DNA of 64,000 nt, taken from positions 368,172-432,171 of the forward strand of contig NZ_JACVXB010000002.1 in NCBI RefSeq assembly GCF_014596945.1, written 5' to 3'. This document shows, one piece after another, positions 38,835-47,388 of the stretch; positions within the stretch are counted from its first letter, which is position 1; the number at the start of each line of letters is the position of its first letter. The DNA comes from Aestuariibaculum sediminum (lineage in GTDB: Bacteria > Bacteroidota > Bacteroidia > Flavobacteriales > Flavobacteriaceae). A program made the translations under genes and the position numbers. The notes beneath the pieces were generated by a model, which saw only the letters and a list, made by a program, of their open reading frames with translations, had not been told where the DNA came from and searched no databases.

Positions 38835-38861
38835 AAAAAAACCGCTAAAATTAACGGTTTT
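38835..38861 (-). terminator. Intrinsic terminator of the cytochrome-Tat-DsrE unit
   Basis: 7-bp stem AAAACCG/CGGTTTT (38838-38844 with 38855-38861) with a loop; on the minus strand a T-run follows. It lies 22 bp after the DsrE stop codon. Confidence 0.75.
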
Positions 38862-38882
38862 CTTAATAGTTGATAACAATAA

Positions 38883-39296
38883 TTATTGACTTTCTTTTAT
38901 ATATCCCCAACCTTTGTTTTGTTTGGAAACTAATTCAAGAATGCCATCAGGAACTTGTTTTACGCCGGAAACTAAATCACTTTCTTTGGTGTTATGGCGT
39001 TTCATGGTACCTTGGCAAATTACAAAATCAATATTGTCCTGTTTAGCAAGGGTTTCGATATCATTAGCAACTGAAGACTTTCCCTTAATCACCATGTCCA
39101 TAGCACCACCATACATTACGACTTCGAACTGTGCATCGGGATAAGCCGCAGACATGCCTTTTACATGTCTTACAGCTGCCTGATGTACTTTTGTATTTGC
39201 GCTCGTTACGTCGAAAACGATTTTAATCTTGGTGTCCTGAGCGTGAATGTATAAGGATAATAGACTAAAGCAAATACTAGTTATAATTGTTTTCAT
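38883..39296 (-). CDS. Exported DsrE-family protein
   Basis: A 137-residue protein with a signal peptide (MKTIITSICFSLLSLYIHAQ) and a DsrE/F-type fold: KIKIVFDVTSANTKVHQAAV, FEVVMYGGAMDMVIKG, and a conserved cysteine in NIDFVICQGTMKRHN (about residue 98), the position used for persulfide handling in sulfur-relay proteins. Periplasmic export is unusual compared with cytoplasmic DsrE/TusD. It is the last gene of a unit with a Tat-exported protein and a TsdA-like cytochrome, suggesting sulfur chemistry in the periplasm; this is inferred from context. Confidence 0.82.
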   Translation of the reverse strand: MKTIITSICFSLLSLYIHAQDTKIKIVFDVTSANTKVHQAAVRHVKGMSAAYPDAQFEVVMYGGAMDMVIKGKSSVANDIETLAKQDNIDFVICQGTMKRHNTKESDLVSGVKQVPDGILELVSKQNKGWGYIKESQ

Positions 39297-39307
39297 AAGT
39301 TAACTTT

Positions 39308-39985
39308 TTATTCACCTGCGAATATGTAGGCACAATTATGAGCCTGAGCACGCTCTAATGCCCACACCCCCGAAGGAACCAGTTTTACATTTTTAATCAA
39401 GCCATTAACCCAATCTTGATAAACTTCCCCGGGATCTAGCCCCATTTTTTCTGCTAGTTTATTACTATAAACTTTAGTGGCAAGGTCGCAGGCACAAAAC
39501 ATGGCACCACGTTCGCTTAGGCTTTTAATACCTCCGGGACCGTTAATAGGATAGTCTCCATCTTCAGGTTCGAAAAATGGATTTCTAACAGCAAAATCTT
39601 TAGTATGGTCTTTAACGTCAAAAAAAGCACCCAGTTCATATTTTTTCCAAATATCATCGTTAAAAGCTAAGCATAATCCACGATGGCGTAGCACAGACAT
39701 GGCTGTAATATCAGAATCAGGTGATCCTGTTTCATTATTGCTCAGGTAAAACGCCCAGTTCCATAAAATTGGTAGTCCGAAATGTGGTGTAGAGCCGTCA
39801 TAAACCACTCGATGTGTCCCTTTTATTTGATCAAACCAATCGGAGGTTTCTTTTATTTTGATGTCATCAAATTGCGATGTTTCTGCATAAATGGGGTTTG
39901 TAAGTACAGATAAAGTACTCGCTGTAGCCCCCATAGCTAAGGCGCCTAAAAATTGTCGTCTGGAGTTGTTTGTTGTTGGTATCAT
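39308..39985 (-). CDS. Tat-exported protein of unknown function
   Basis: A 225-residue protein with a clear twin-arginine signal (SRRQFLGALAMGATASTLS, RR at 9-10). The mature part has no recognised cofactor motif; it contains four cysteines (RGLCLAF, MFCACDLA, HNCAYIF) and conserved aromatic blocks (FGLPILWNWAFYLSN). A Tat signal implies cytoplasmic folding, often with a cofactor. It is 2 bp downstream of the cytochrome gene and 11 bp upstream of the DsrE gene, so it is a likely partner of the TsdA-like cytochrome. Function unknown. Confidence 0.75.
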   Translation of the reverse strand: MIPTTNNSRRQFLGALAMGATASTLSVLTNPIYAETSQFDDIKIKETSDWFDQIKGTHRVVYDGSTPHFGLPILWNWAFYLSNNETGSPDSDITAMSVLRHRGLCLAFNDDIWKKYELGAFFDVKDHTKDFAVRNPFFEPEDGDYPINGPGGIKSLSERGAMFCACDLATKVYSNKLAEKMGLDPGEVYQDWVNGLIKNVKLVPSGVWALERAQAHNCAYIFAGE

Positions 39986-39987
39986 AA

Positions 39988-41016
39988 TTACTTGGTTTTT
40001 GTTACGTTATACTTCTTTTTATAATAATCTATTATAGGTTGGAAAGGTCCTTTTTGATGTTGTTCAACTGAAAAACTATCGGCGTATGGAGGATAAGGCG
40101 TAGAGACGGGTTTTTTGATTAAGTCAGGGAAATCTTTTTCTGGATTTGCTTTAAATGGACGTTGCTGTTGGTTAATATAGCCCGCAACATCGTAAGCTTC
40201 TTCGTCGGTTAAAACAGGAGCATCGTATGTTGTTCCAAAAGGCATGTTGGCTTTGATAAATTTTGCTGAGGTAATAACCCTAGCCATTCCGGCTCCATGA
40301 TTAAATGAGTCGTCGCCCCATAGGGGTGGGTATTCATAAGTGAAACCATTGGATTCTAAAACACCTAATCCACTGCTGGTATGGCAAACAATACAGTTTT
40401 TTTCAAACACAAGTTTTCCATGATCCAGGTTTACGGCTCTGTTAGGTATTCTAAGCGAAACAAAACCTTGACCTTCAATTTTTCCATCTTCAGGGGCATA
40501 TCGACTCAGGTATTCTAGATATTTTACTATGGCTTTCATTTCTTTGCTTTCTTCTGGAAGCATATTACCATTCATACTACGTTCCATACACCCGTTAATT
40601 CGTTCTTGAATGGTTCCGATTTTGTTTTCTCGTCCTCGAAATTGTGGAAAACGTTGTATAATACCTATTAACGGAGCGGAATAAGGTTTAGTTCCAGAAT
40701 TTAAATGACAGTTTTTACAAGCTAAGCGATTTCCTTGAAAAGCCATCGTTAAATCTCCATTGTCTGGACCAATATATTTAGGGGTTTCATTAAATAATTG
40801 GTAGCCGTATCTTACAGATGAATTTTTTTCTGAATCACTTAAGGATTCCACATCATAATTCATATAATAAATGCTAGGCATTCGCGAACCTGAATTAATA
40901 CTAATAATATCTAATATCAACAGCATTAAAAACGCAGATATGCAAACAATGGAAATGGCGAAAAAAGCCACTCGTTTTTTCAACAGTGCCAATATTTTGA
41001 TTGGTTGGTTATTCAT
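39988..41016 (-). CDS. TsdA-like diheme cytochrome c (thiosulfate dehydrogenase/tetrathionate reductase family)
   Basis: A 342-residue periplasmic protein anchored by an N-terminal helix (VAFFAISIVCISAFLMLLIL). It has two heme c motifs, CKNCH near residue 100 and CIVCH near 210. After the first heme comes GTIQERINGCMERSMNG, which matches the TsdA signature where the cysteine is an axial heme ligand; this suggests thiosulfate-tetrathionate chemistry rather than simple electron transfer. The second domain carries a candidate Met ligand (NMPFG). It leads a three-gene unit with Tat and DsrE proteins. Substrate direction is not determinable. Confidence 0.82.
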   Translation of the reverse strand: MNNQPIKILALLKKRVAFFAISIVCISAFLMLLILDIISINSGSRMPSIYYMNYDVESLSDSEKNSSVRYGYQLFNETPKYIGPDNGDLTMAFQGNRLACKNCHLNSGTKPYSAPLIGIIQRFPQFRGRENKIGTIQERINGCMERSMNGNMLPEESKEMKAIVKYLEYLSRYAPEDGKIEGQGFVSLRIPNRAVNLDHGKLVFEKNCIVCHTSSGLGVLESNGFTYEYPPLWGDDSFNHGAGMARVITSAKFIKANMPFGTTYDAPVLTDEEAYDVAGYINQQQRPFKANPEKDFPDLIKKPVSTPYPPYADSFSVEQHQKGPFQPIIDYYKKKYNVTKTK

Positions 41017-41169
41017 TGTTAGGTATTAAAACAAACAATGGCTAAGTAAATAGTGTTATGGGGAAATACGAGTAGGAGTAAACGTAGCTTTTAAAATTAA
41101 AGCTTTTGTTGGTTGTAAATCAGGGGTTTGTGATTGAATGTTTACTAAAATTACGAAAAAAAAATAGTT

Positions 41170-44100
41170 TTAAACATAACTTAAAAGATTGTTTTTTAGG
41201 TGGTTTAAATTTTCTTTGTATGCAAAGGCAGTAAATTTGTTATTTATATGGTTTTGGTAGTTATCCAAAGTATATGTATTAAAATTTTCTTGTGCATTTA
41301 TGAGGTTAGAAAATCGACTTTCTACGCTTAAATAATTACCTATTGAAATTGATGGAGGTGCTGAATCCAATTGAAATGATGTTTTATCATTGGTTTGTTT
41401 TCGTGGGTCATTTCGGTATAAAATCCATTGTCCTGAATTCACAGCGGCTTTGTGATATTGTGAAGGCTGTTGCATATCAATACCGTGCGAATCACTATGA
41501 CAATATGCTATGATAATAGATGGGCCATTAAAACTTTCGGCTTCAACAAATGCTTTTAACGTTTGTTCCTGGTTGGCACCAATGGCAACCGAAGCCACAT
41601 AAACGTTATCGTATTGCATTGCTATTAAGCCTAAATCTTTCTTATGGTTTCTTTTTCCTAAACTTGTAAATTTAGCCTGAGCACCAAATGGTGTAGCTTT
41701 CGAGGCCTGACCTCCCGTGTTATCGTAAACTTCATTATCTAAAACTAGAATATTTACATTTTTTCCTGAAGCCAGAACGTGATCTATACCACTATAACCG
41801 ATATCATAGGCCCAGCCGTCTCCACCCACAATCCAGATACTTTTTTTGACAAATGCATCCATTAAATAATACAACTGACTATGCTTTTCTGTTTTAATAA
41901 CTTTTAGATAAGATTTAATTTTTTCAACACGTATGCGCTGTGCATTAATTTCTGCATCATTATTTTGTTTGGCATTTAAAATGGCATAAACCATATTTAA
42001 CGGTAAATCGTGGGATAACTCTTTTAGTAAATACTGGGCTTGTAATAGTTGTTGGTCTATTGATAATCTATAACCCAAACCGAATTCTGCATTATCTTCA
42101 AATAATGAATTAGCCCAGGCAGGGCCTCTTTCATTAGCGTTTTTACTCCAAGGTGTTGTTGGTAATGCACCTCCGAAAATAGAACTTGCACCGGTTGCAT
42201 TTGCAACAAGTAAACGGTCCCCAAAAAGCTGAGATAAAAGTTTAAGGTATGGAGCTTCGCCACACCCTTTTACACCCATAGAATATTTAAATAAAGGTTC
42301 TTGAAGTTGTTGCTGGCTTACTTTTTTCAGATTTATTTTATTGCGATCTAATTCAGGAATTTCTTCGAAAAATCTCCAATTTTCAGAGGATGTATTTTCA
42401 TTTTTGTAAACCATACTTAGAGCTTTGTCTGCGCAAGCATCTACACAATTAAAACATCCATTACATTGGTTTGGGTTTATTTCAATAGTATAATTTAAAT
42501 TCTCCTTTTTCCAGTCGGGATCAATAGCTTTTGTACTTTTAAAATGAATGGGGGCATCTATTAATTTTTCATCGTTATAAACTTTTATTCGCAGTGCCGC
42601 TTGCGGACAAGCCATACTACAAGCGCCACATTGTGAGCATAAATTAAGATCCCAATGAGGTATGTACTCCGAAGATTCGATGATGTTAAACTCTGATGTG
42701 TTTGTTGGGTATGTTCCGTCTACAGGCATTTGGCTAACTGTTAAATCATCTCCTTTATTCGCCATTATTTTGCCTATAATGGTATTGTTGAACCCGTTAA
42801 CAGTTTCTTCAGTTGAATTTATTTCAGAAGTATCAACCGTATTAATTATCGCGTTTATACTTTGTATATCAATAGGTTTTAAAACTTGTCTTGTATGCGC
42901 TAAAAAACAGGCATGTAAAGAAGAAATATTGTATGATGAAATATTTATAGCTTTCGGAATAGAATGACAATCTACAACGAGCACTTTTATCTTCTTATTT
43001 TGAATCATTTCTTGTGACTTAACCGACAGCGATTTCCAAAGCAATGATGGAGATTTTATTGTATTAATAAGTAGCGTGCCCCCTCGTTTTATTGTTTCAA
43101 GTACAGTATCGTTTTCAACAAAAGAGGTACTGTTTGCAGCAATAAAGTTGGCATTATTAATTAGATAAGCCGATTTAATTGGTTGCTTGTCAATTCTTAT
43201 ATGAGTTGTCGCTCTGGTATTCGATTTTTTATAATCGATGGTTGTATACCCTTGGATAAATTTTGAAGGCGTTTTACCTATCTCTTTTATTATTGTAGTT
43301 AAACTTTTGTTTAGAGTTTTATTTTTTGTTTCATAAAAAACCGCTTGATATGCGGAGCTATGATGCATATTATTTTTTATATCAAGATTTAAATGAGTAA
43401 GATCGTCATTTATTCCAACAGTAAATTGAGGTTTGTAGTCTGGATTTTTTAAGTTTTCGAAAATGGCGTAAACCATATCAGGGGTAAACGATTTTCCAGA
43501 TAAACCGTAACGGCCTCTTGTGATTTTGGGTAAGTGGTTAATTTTATTGTTTTGGTAAGCTTCTAATAAGGCTTGCGATACGTCTAAGAAAAGTGGCTCA
43601 CCATTAGAGCCAGGTTCTTTTGTTCGGTCTAAAACAGCAATAGATTTACAAGTTTTTGGTAAGGCTTTTAGCAGGTGTTCATTGCTAAAGGGTCTATAAA
43701 GTTTCACTTTTATTAAACCGAATTTTTCCTGTTTATTATTTAAATACGCTATAGTTTCTTCAATGGTTTGAGTAGAGGAAGCCATTGATATAATAATGTG
43801 TTCTGCATTAGGGTTCCCCGTGTATTCAAATAGTCTGTAGCTTCTTCCTGTTAGTTCTTTAAACTTGGTCATCACATCTTGAACAATGTTAGGACAGGCA
43901 TTGTAAATGCTATTAATAGCTTCTCTGCTTTGAAAAAATATATCAGGAGCTTGTGATGTCCCTTTTATTACGGGACGATTAGGGTTTAAAGCTTTATTTC
44001 GGTGTTCTTGAATGGCGTCGAGGTTTATCATTTGTTGAATTACATTGTTTGAAATAGATTCTATTTTAGTAATTTCATGAGAAGTTCTAAATCCATCAAA

Positions 44101-44613
44101 AAAATGAAGAAAAGGAATTCTACTTTGTAAACTCGCAGCTTGTGCGATAAGAGCAAAATCCTGAGCTTCCTGTACAGAGGCACTGGATAACATCGCATAT
44201 CCTGATTGTCTAACAGCCATAACATCGCTGTGGTCACCAAAAACAGATAGGGCATGAGTAGCAATACTACGTGTAGCAACATGAATGACATTGGGGGTTA
44301 GTTCTCCAGCAATTTTATACATGTTAGGCAGCATAAGCAATAACCCTTGAGAGGCAGTAAACGTGGTAGATAATGCTCCTGTGGTAATAGCACCATGCAT
44401 AGCACCCGCAACACCACTTTCGCTTTGCATTTGATAAACCTGAGGCGTTGAACCAAAACAGTTGGTTATATTTTGTGCAGCCCATTGTTCTACTAGTTCA
44501 CTCATTTCTGAAGCTGGGGTAATTGGATAAATAGGCATGACCTCATTTGTTTGGTAAGCAATATGAGCAACGGCCTGATTTGCGTTTAAAATGCTATAGC
44601 TTGAAGTTTCCAT
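41170..44613 (-). CDS. NifJ-like pyruvate:ferredoxin oxidoreductase homologue lacking proximal-cluster cysteines
   Basis: A 1147-residue single-chain 2-oxoacid oxidoreductase homologue with all domains in order: TPP/pyruvate half (YPITPASEMSELVEQ, MQSESGVAGA), CoA/domain III region, a two-cluster ferredoxin domain (CSQCGACSMACP near 660 and CNGCFNCVDACA near 715), and TPP-binding GGDGWAYDIGYSG...NEVYDNTGGQ. In the family, four cysteines hold the cluster next to TPP (Desulfovibrio africanus Cys812, 815, 840, 1071). Here these positions are V781, C784, A809 and S1040, with spacing exactly preserved. The protein may thus lack that cluster. It lies 65 bp after an osmC terminator and upstream of the cytochrome unit. 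Confidence 0.88.
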   Translation of the reverse strand: METSSYSILNANQAVAHIAYQTNEVMPIYPITPASEMSELVEQWAAQNITNCFGSTPQVYQMQSESGVAGAMHGAITTGALSTTFTASQGLLLMLPNMYKIAGELTPNVIHVATRSIATHALSVFGDHSDVMAVRQSGYAMLSSASVQEAQDFALIAQAASLQSRIPFLHFFDGFRTSHEITKIESISNNVIQQMINLDAIQEHRNKALNPNRPVIKGTSQAPDIFFQSREAINSIYNACPNIVQDVMTKFKELTGRSYRLFEYTGNPNAEHIIISMASSTQTIEETIAYLNNKQEKFGLIKVKLYRPFSNEHLLKALPKTCKSIAVLDRTKEPGSNGEPLFLDVSQALLEAYQNNKINHLPKITRGRYGLSGKSFTPDMVYAIFENLKNPDYKPQFTVGINDDLTHLNLDIKNNMHHSSAYQAVFYETKNKTLNKSLTTIIKEIGKTPSKFIQGYTTIDYKKSNTRATTHIRIDKQPIKSAYLINNANFIAANSTSFVENDTVLETIKRGGTLLINTIKSPSLLWKSLSVKSQEMIQNKKIKVLVVDCHSIPKAINISSYNISSLHACFLAHTRQVLKPIDIQSINAIINTVDTSEINSTEETVNGFNNTIIGKIMANKGDDLTVSQMPVDGTYPTNTSEFNIIESSEYIPHWDLNLCSQCGACSMACPQAALRIKVYNDEKLIDAPIHFKSTKAIDPDWKKENLNYTIEINPNQCNGCFNCVDACADKALSMVYKNENTSSENWRFFEEIPELDRNKINLKKVSQQQLQEPLFKYSMGVKGCGEAPYLKLLSQLFGDRLLVANATGASSIFGGALPTTPWSKNANERGPAWANSLFEDNAEFGLGYRLSIDQQLLQAQYLLKELSHDLPLNMVYAILNAKQNNDAEINAQRIRVEKIKSYLKVIKTEKHSQLYYLMDAFVKKSIWIVGGDGWAYDIGYSGIDHVLASGKNVNILVLDNEVYDNTGGQASKATPFGAQAKFTSLGKRNHKKDLGLIAMQYDNVYVASVAIGANQEQTLKAFVEAESFNGPSIIIAYCHSDSHGIDMQQPSQYHKAAVNSGQWILYRNDPRKQTNDKTSFQLDSAPPSISIGNYLSVESRFSNLINAQENFNTYTLDNYQNHINNKFTAFAYKENLNHLKNNLLSYV

Positions 44614-44635
44614 GGTGTTTTAAAAATTATGAGAT

Positions 44636-44673
44636 AAAAAAAATGGCTACCAGGATTTAGTAGCCATTTTTTT
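44636..44673 (-). terminator. Terminator or attenuator between osmC and nifJ-like gene
   Basis: Long stem AAAAATGGCTAC/GTAGCCATTTTT (44639-44650 with 44660-44671) with a 9-base loop and A/T flanks. It sits 8 bp after osmC and 23 bp before the nifJ-like ATG, leaving no room for a separate promoter downstream of it, so it may act as a partial attenuator. Confidence 0.8.
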
Positions 44674-44680
44674 GGTTGGC

Positions 44681-45235
44681 TTATTGTTTTACAATTTCTA
44701 TTTTAACAGGTGTTGGATTAGAAATCATATCGAATACAGGTGAGAACATAGCCAGATTTTTTAACTGTTCTTCTGTGGCGTCCGATTTTACTTTTAAAGT
44801 AAAAGTAATACCGTCGAAACCTTTTCTTACCTCAGGGTCTAGACCTAAGAAACCATGTAAATCTACACCACCTTTTAAAGAGGCTTCAGCACCTTCAATG
44901 GTAATGCCGTTGGCTGCAGCATGATAAACCATAGCTCCTGTTAAACAAGAACCTAAAGCGTGAAGTACAACTTCTGGTGGCGTTGCTGCAGTGTCGTTAC
45001 CTAATAATACATTAGGGTGGTCACATTCCATGGTAAAGGTTTCTTTACGAGAGGTGTCTTCCTGACCAACGCCATAAAATTCTTTAATACTTGAAACGCA
45101 ATGTCCACCATCTATCCAGTTGTTTTTAGCTCTAAATTCAAATTTTGCTAATTCAGGATTTTGCTGTACTGCTCCAATAGTTTCTACTAATTGATCTACG
45201 TTTACTCCGTTTTTTACATTTGCTGTTGTAATCAT
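44681..45235 (-). CDS. OsmC-family protein
   Basis: A 184-residue OsmC/Ohr-superfamily protein. The core has DHPNVLLGNDTAATPPEVVL followed by HALGSCLTGAMVYHAAANGI (catalytic-type cysteine), ASLKGGVDLHGFLGLDPEVR and ITFTLKVKSD. OsmC proteins reduce organic hydroperoxides or handle related thiol stress. I start at the ATG 45235 (MITTANVKNG); the longer frame to 45325 would cover the sigma-54 promoter described below. It is the gene nearest to the activator and to the enhancer-like repeats. Confidence 0.88.
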   Translation of the reverse strand: MITTANVKNGVNVDQLVETIGAVQQNPELAKFEFRAKNNWIDGGHCVSSIKEFYGVGQEDTSRKETFTMECDHPNVLLGNDTAATPPEVVLHALGSCLTGAMVYHAAANGITIEGAEASLKGGVDLHGFLGLDPEVRKGFDGITFTLKVKSDATEEQLKNLAMFSPVFDMISNPTPVKIEIVKQ

Positions 45236-45281
45236 GTTTTCTAAAATTTTAAATTGATTATTGATTCGTTGCAGTATTAAA

Positions 45282-45298
45282 TGCATTTGGCGTGCCAA
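45282..45298 (-). promoter_or_regulatory. Candidate sigma-54 (RpoN) -24/-12 promoter of osmC
   Basis: On the minus strand the sequence is TTGGCACGCCAAATGCA. Against the consensus YTGGCACGrNNNTTGCW it keeps TTGGCACG and TGCA, with the GG and GC doublets separated by exactly 10 bases. Two consensus positions differ. The GC lies 48 bp before the osmC ATG, so transcription would start about 36 bp upstream of it. This fits a sigma-54 activator encoded directly upstream. Confidence 0.75.
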
Positions 45299-45360
45299 AA
45301 CACATAAGACACTATAAGTCAACATTTTAAATAAAAAACCAACGTATATTTAAGTCACTG

Positions 45361-45408
45361 AATATCGTGTATTTACGATATTTCGTTAATGTATTTACGA
45401 TATTTCGT
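45361..45408 (-). promoter_or_regulatory. Enhancer-like repeats upstream of osmC
   Basis: Two identical 18-bp copies GTATTTACGATATTTCGT (45369-45386 and 45391-45408) start exactly 22 bp apart, two helical turns. Each holds the inverted repeat ACGATATTTCGT (ACGA...TCGT). A further ATATCGT half-site (45362-45368) pairs with ACGATAT across GTATTT. They lie about 100-140 bp upstream of the sigma-54 start site, the usual place for activator binding, and just after the activator gene's stop codon. Confidence 0.65.
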
Positions 45409-45412
45409 GAAA

Positions 45413-47257
45413 TTATAAAGGCCGCTCTATACCAAAAGCCTTAATTTTTGAAGCGAGAGTAGTAGGCGGAAGTTTTAATAAAGCAGCAGCACCATTAGTT
45501 CCGGAAATTTTCCATTTTGTTTGCTTAAGTGCTTTTAAAATGTTTTCCTTTTCTAAACTTAGTAATTCTTTCGCGGTATAAATATTGCTCTCGATATGAA
45601 GTTGTTGAGCTTGGTAGTTTTCTTTGTTACGCGGAATAATATGTTGTAGGTCTAACTGATTGTTTTTAGAGATGATAACTGCACGTTCGATAATGTTTTG
45701 TAGCTCTCGTACATTTCCAGGCCAATCGTATTGTAGTAATAAAGTTTTATCTGAGTCTGATAATTTTAATTTAGGTTTATTTAATCGTTTTGAAAACGAG
45801 TTAATCATTTCCTGAGCTATTAAAACAATATCATTGCCTCTGTTTTTTAATGCAGGAACCTCTATAGGGAATACGTTTAATCGATAATATAAATCTTCTC
45901 TAAATTTACCTTCACTAGCAAAATTTTTGAGATTACGATGTGTGGCCGCAATAATACGTACATCAACCTTAATGGTTTCCGAACTTCCTACGGGGTCAAA
46001 TTCACCTTCCTGAATGATCCGCAATAGTTTAGGCTGTAACTCCAAGGGCATTTCACCAATTTCATCTAAAAATATGGTTCCTTTATCAGCTAATAAAAAA
46101 CGACCCTTACGGCTTGAGGTAGCTCCCGTAAAAGCGCCTTTTTCATGACCGAATAATTCGCTTTCAATTAAGTTTGCTGGAATAGCACCACAGTTTATTC
46201 TAATGAGAGGTTTGTCGCTTCTATCGCTTTCTCGGTGAATAGCGCGAGCCACCAATTCTTTGCCTGTACCCGTTTCACCCTGAATAAGAACAGTAGCTGT
46301 TGTGTTAGCTACTTGATGAATTTGTTTAATAACAGCCTGCATATTTGGATGTTCAGCAATAATACCATAACTATTAGTAAGTTCTTGTAATTCTTCTTCG
46401 AGGTACTGGGTTCTGTTGGTTAAAAGATGAATGGTGTGCTCGGCCTGAATACGATTTTCAATATTTCTAAGAATTAACGTGTAGAACGAATCTTGGTCGC
46501 TGCCATATTTGCTAATAGTTCCTTCATTGAGACTTTCGGTGTTATTTGATCCAATGACCTTTATCACCTTTGGAAGATATTTATTTAGTGTAGGTTTATC
46601 AGATTCTGCAATGACAATTGATTCCAACAGCCGCGCGCTATCTTCATCTAAAAAAAATAAAATATTGCGTTGTAAGACATCATTATTTTCTAACAATTTA
46701 TTGGCCGACGGATTGGTGAGTGTGATGTTAAACTTTTGGTTAAACATAATTATGGCATCCATAGCACCGTTTATCAAGCCACTCATTTTTGAATTTACAA
46801 TTTCAATTTCCTTTTTTGAGGATGCCAAACGTTCCTGTATTATATCTAATTCGCGATGCCGTTTAATCATGACCGTTAAAATACCTTGGGCAAAACCGCG
46901 ATCTGTTTTTATGAGGTGAACAAAATTTTCACGATTAATTTTAAGCACCTGTGTCTTATCGATAGCGGTAACCGAAGCTGAACGCTTTAAATCGTCGATC
47001 AAGGCATATTCACCAAAACATTCGCCAGCTTTTAAAATACTGAAAACGTGTTCAGCTTCATGAACTTTTACTTGCCCTTCTAGAATAACATACATAGAGT
47101 CGCCAATGTCTCCTTTTTTAAGAATATTTTCATGTTTTATATAGCTCTCAATAATAGAAGATTCACATAAAGCATTTAATGATGTTTTATCTACTTCGGA
47201 GAAAAAAGGAACATCTACAAGAAAGTTTGCAATATTATTTTTCGTGGTTTTTGGCAT
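45413..47257 (-). CDS. Sigma-54 activator with N-terminal cyclic-nucleotide-binding domain
   Basis: A 614-residue regulator. Residues about 15-125 form a CNBD with an intact phosphate-binding cassette [16 protein letters not shown] (Glu and Arg present). A PAS-like domain follows (about 150-270). The AAA+ domain (about 305-535) has GETGTGKE, the sigma-54-contacting GAFTGA loop and [20 protein letters not shown]. The C-terminus is a Fis-type HTH ([19 protein letters not shown]). It should activate RpoN promoters in response to a cyclic nucleotide. The divergent gene encodes a nucleotide cyclase, and osmC downstream has both an RpoN promoter and enhancer-like repeats. Confidence 0.92.
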   Translation of the reverse strand: MPKTTKNNIANFLVDVPFFSEVDKTSLNALCESSIIESYIKHENILKKGDIGDSMYVILEGQVKVHEAEHVFSILKAGECFGEYALIDDLKRSASVTAIDKTQVLKINRENFVHLIKTDRGFAQGILTVMIKRHRELDIIQERLASSKKEIEIVNSKMSGLINGAMDAIIMFNQKFNITLTNPSANKLLENNDVLQRNILFFLDEDSARLLESIVIAESDKPTLNKYLPKVIKVIGSNNTESLNEGTISKYGSDQDSFYTLILRNIENRIQAEHTIHLLTNRTQYLEEELQELTNSYGIIAEHPNMQAVIKQIHQVANTTATVLIQGETGTGKELVARAIHRESDRSDKPLIRINCGAIPANLIESELFGHEKGAFTGATSSRKGRFLLADKGTIFLDEIGEMPLELQPKLLRIIQEGEFDPVGSSETIKVDVRIIAATHRNLKNFASEGKFREDLYYRLNVFPIEVPALKNRGNDIVLIAQEMINSFSKRLNKPKLKLSDSDKTLLLQYDWPGNVRELQNIIERAVIISKNNQLDLQHIIPRNKENYQAQQLHIESNIYTAKELLSLEKENILKALKQTKWKISGTNGAAALLKLPPTTLASKIKAFGIERPL

Positions 47258-47388
47258 GTAGGGTTAATTACAATTATAAATATAAGTAAATATTTGTACT
47301 AAACTGTTAGCTAAGTAATTATGTGAAATGATTAGTTTTTAGAAAGAATGTTTTAAATTAGTATAACCAACCATAACAAACCCCTAAA

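Noticed and set aside
41085-41110. AGCTTT...AAAGCT inverted repeat after the nifJ-like gene as terminator
   Set aside because: Short A/T stem without a T-run on the minus strand; readthrough into the cytochrome unit remains possible.
45236-45325. Longer OsmC start
   Set aside because: It would translate through the near-consensus sigma-54 promoter, and the extra residues do not look like an OsmC domain.
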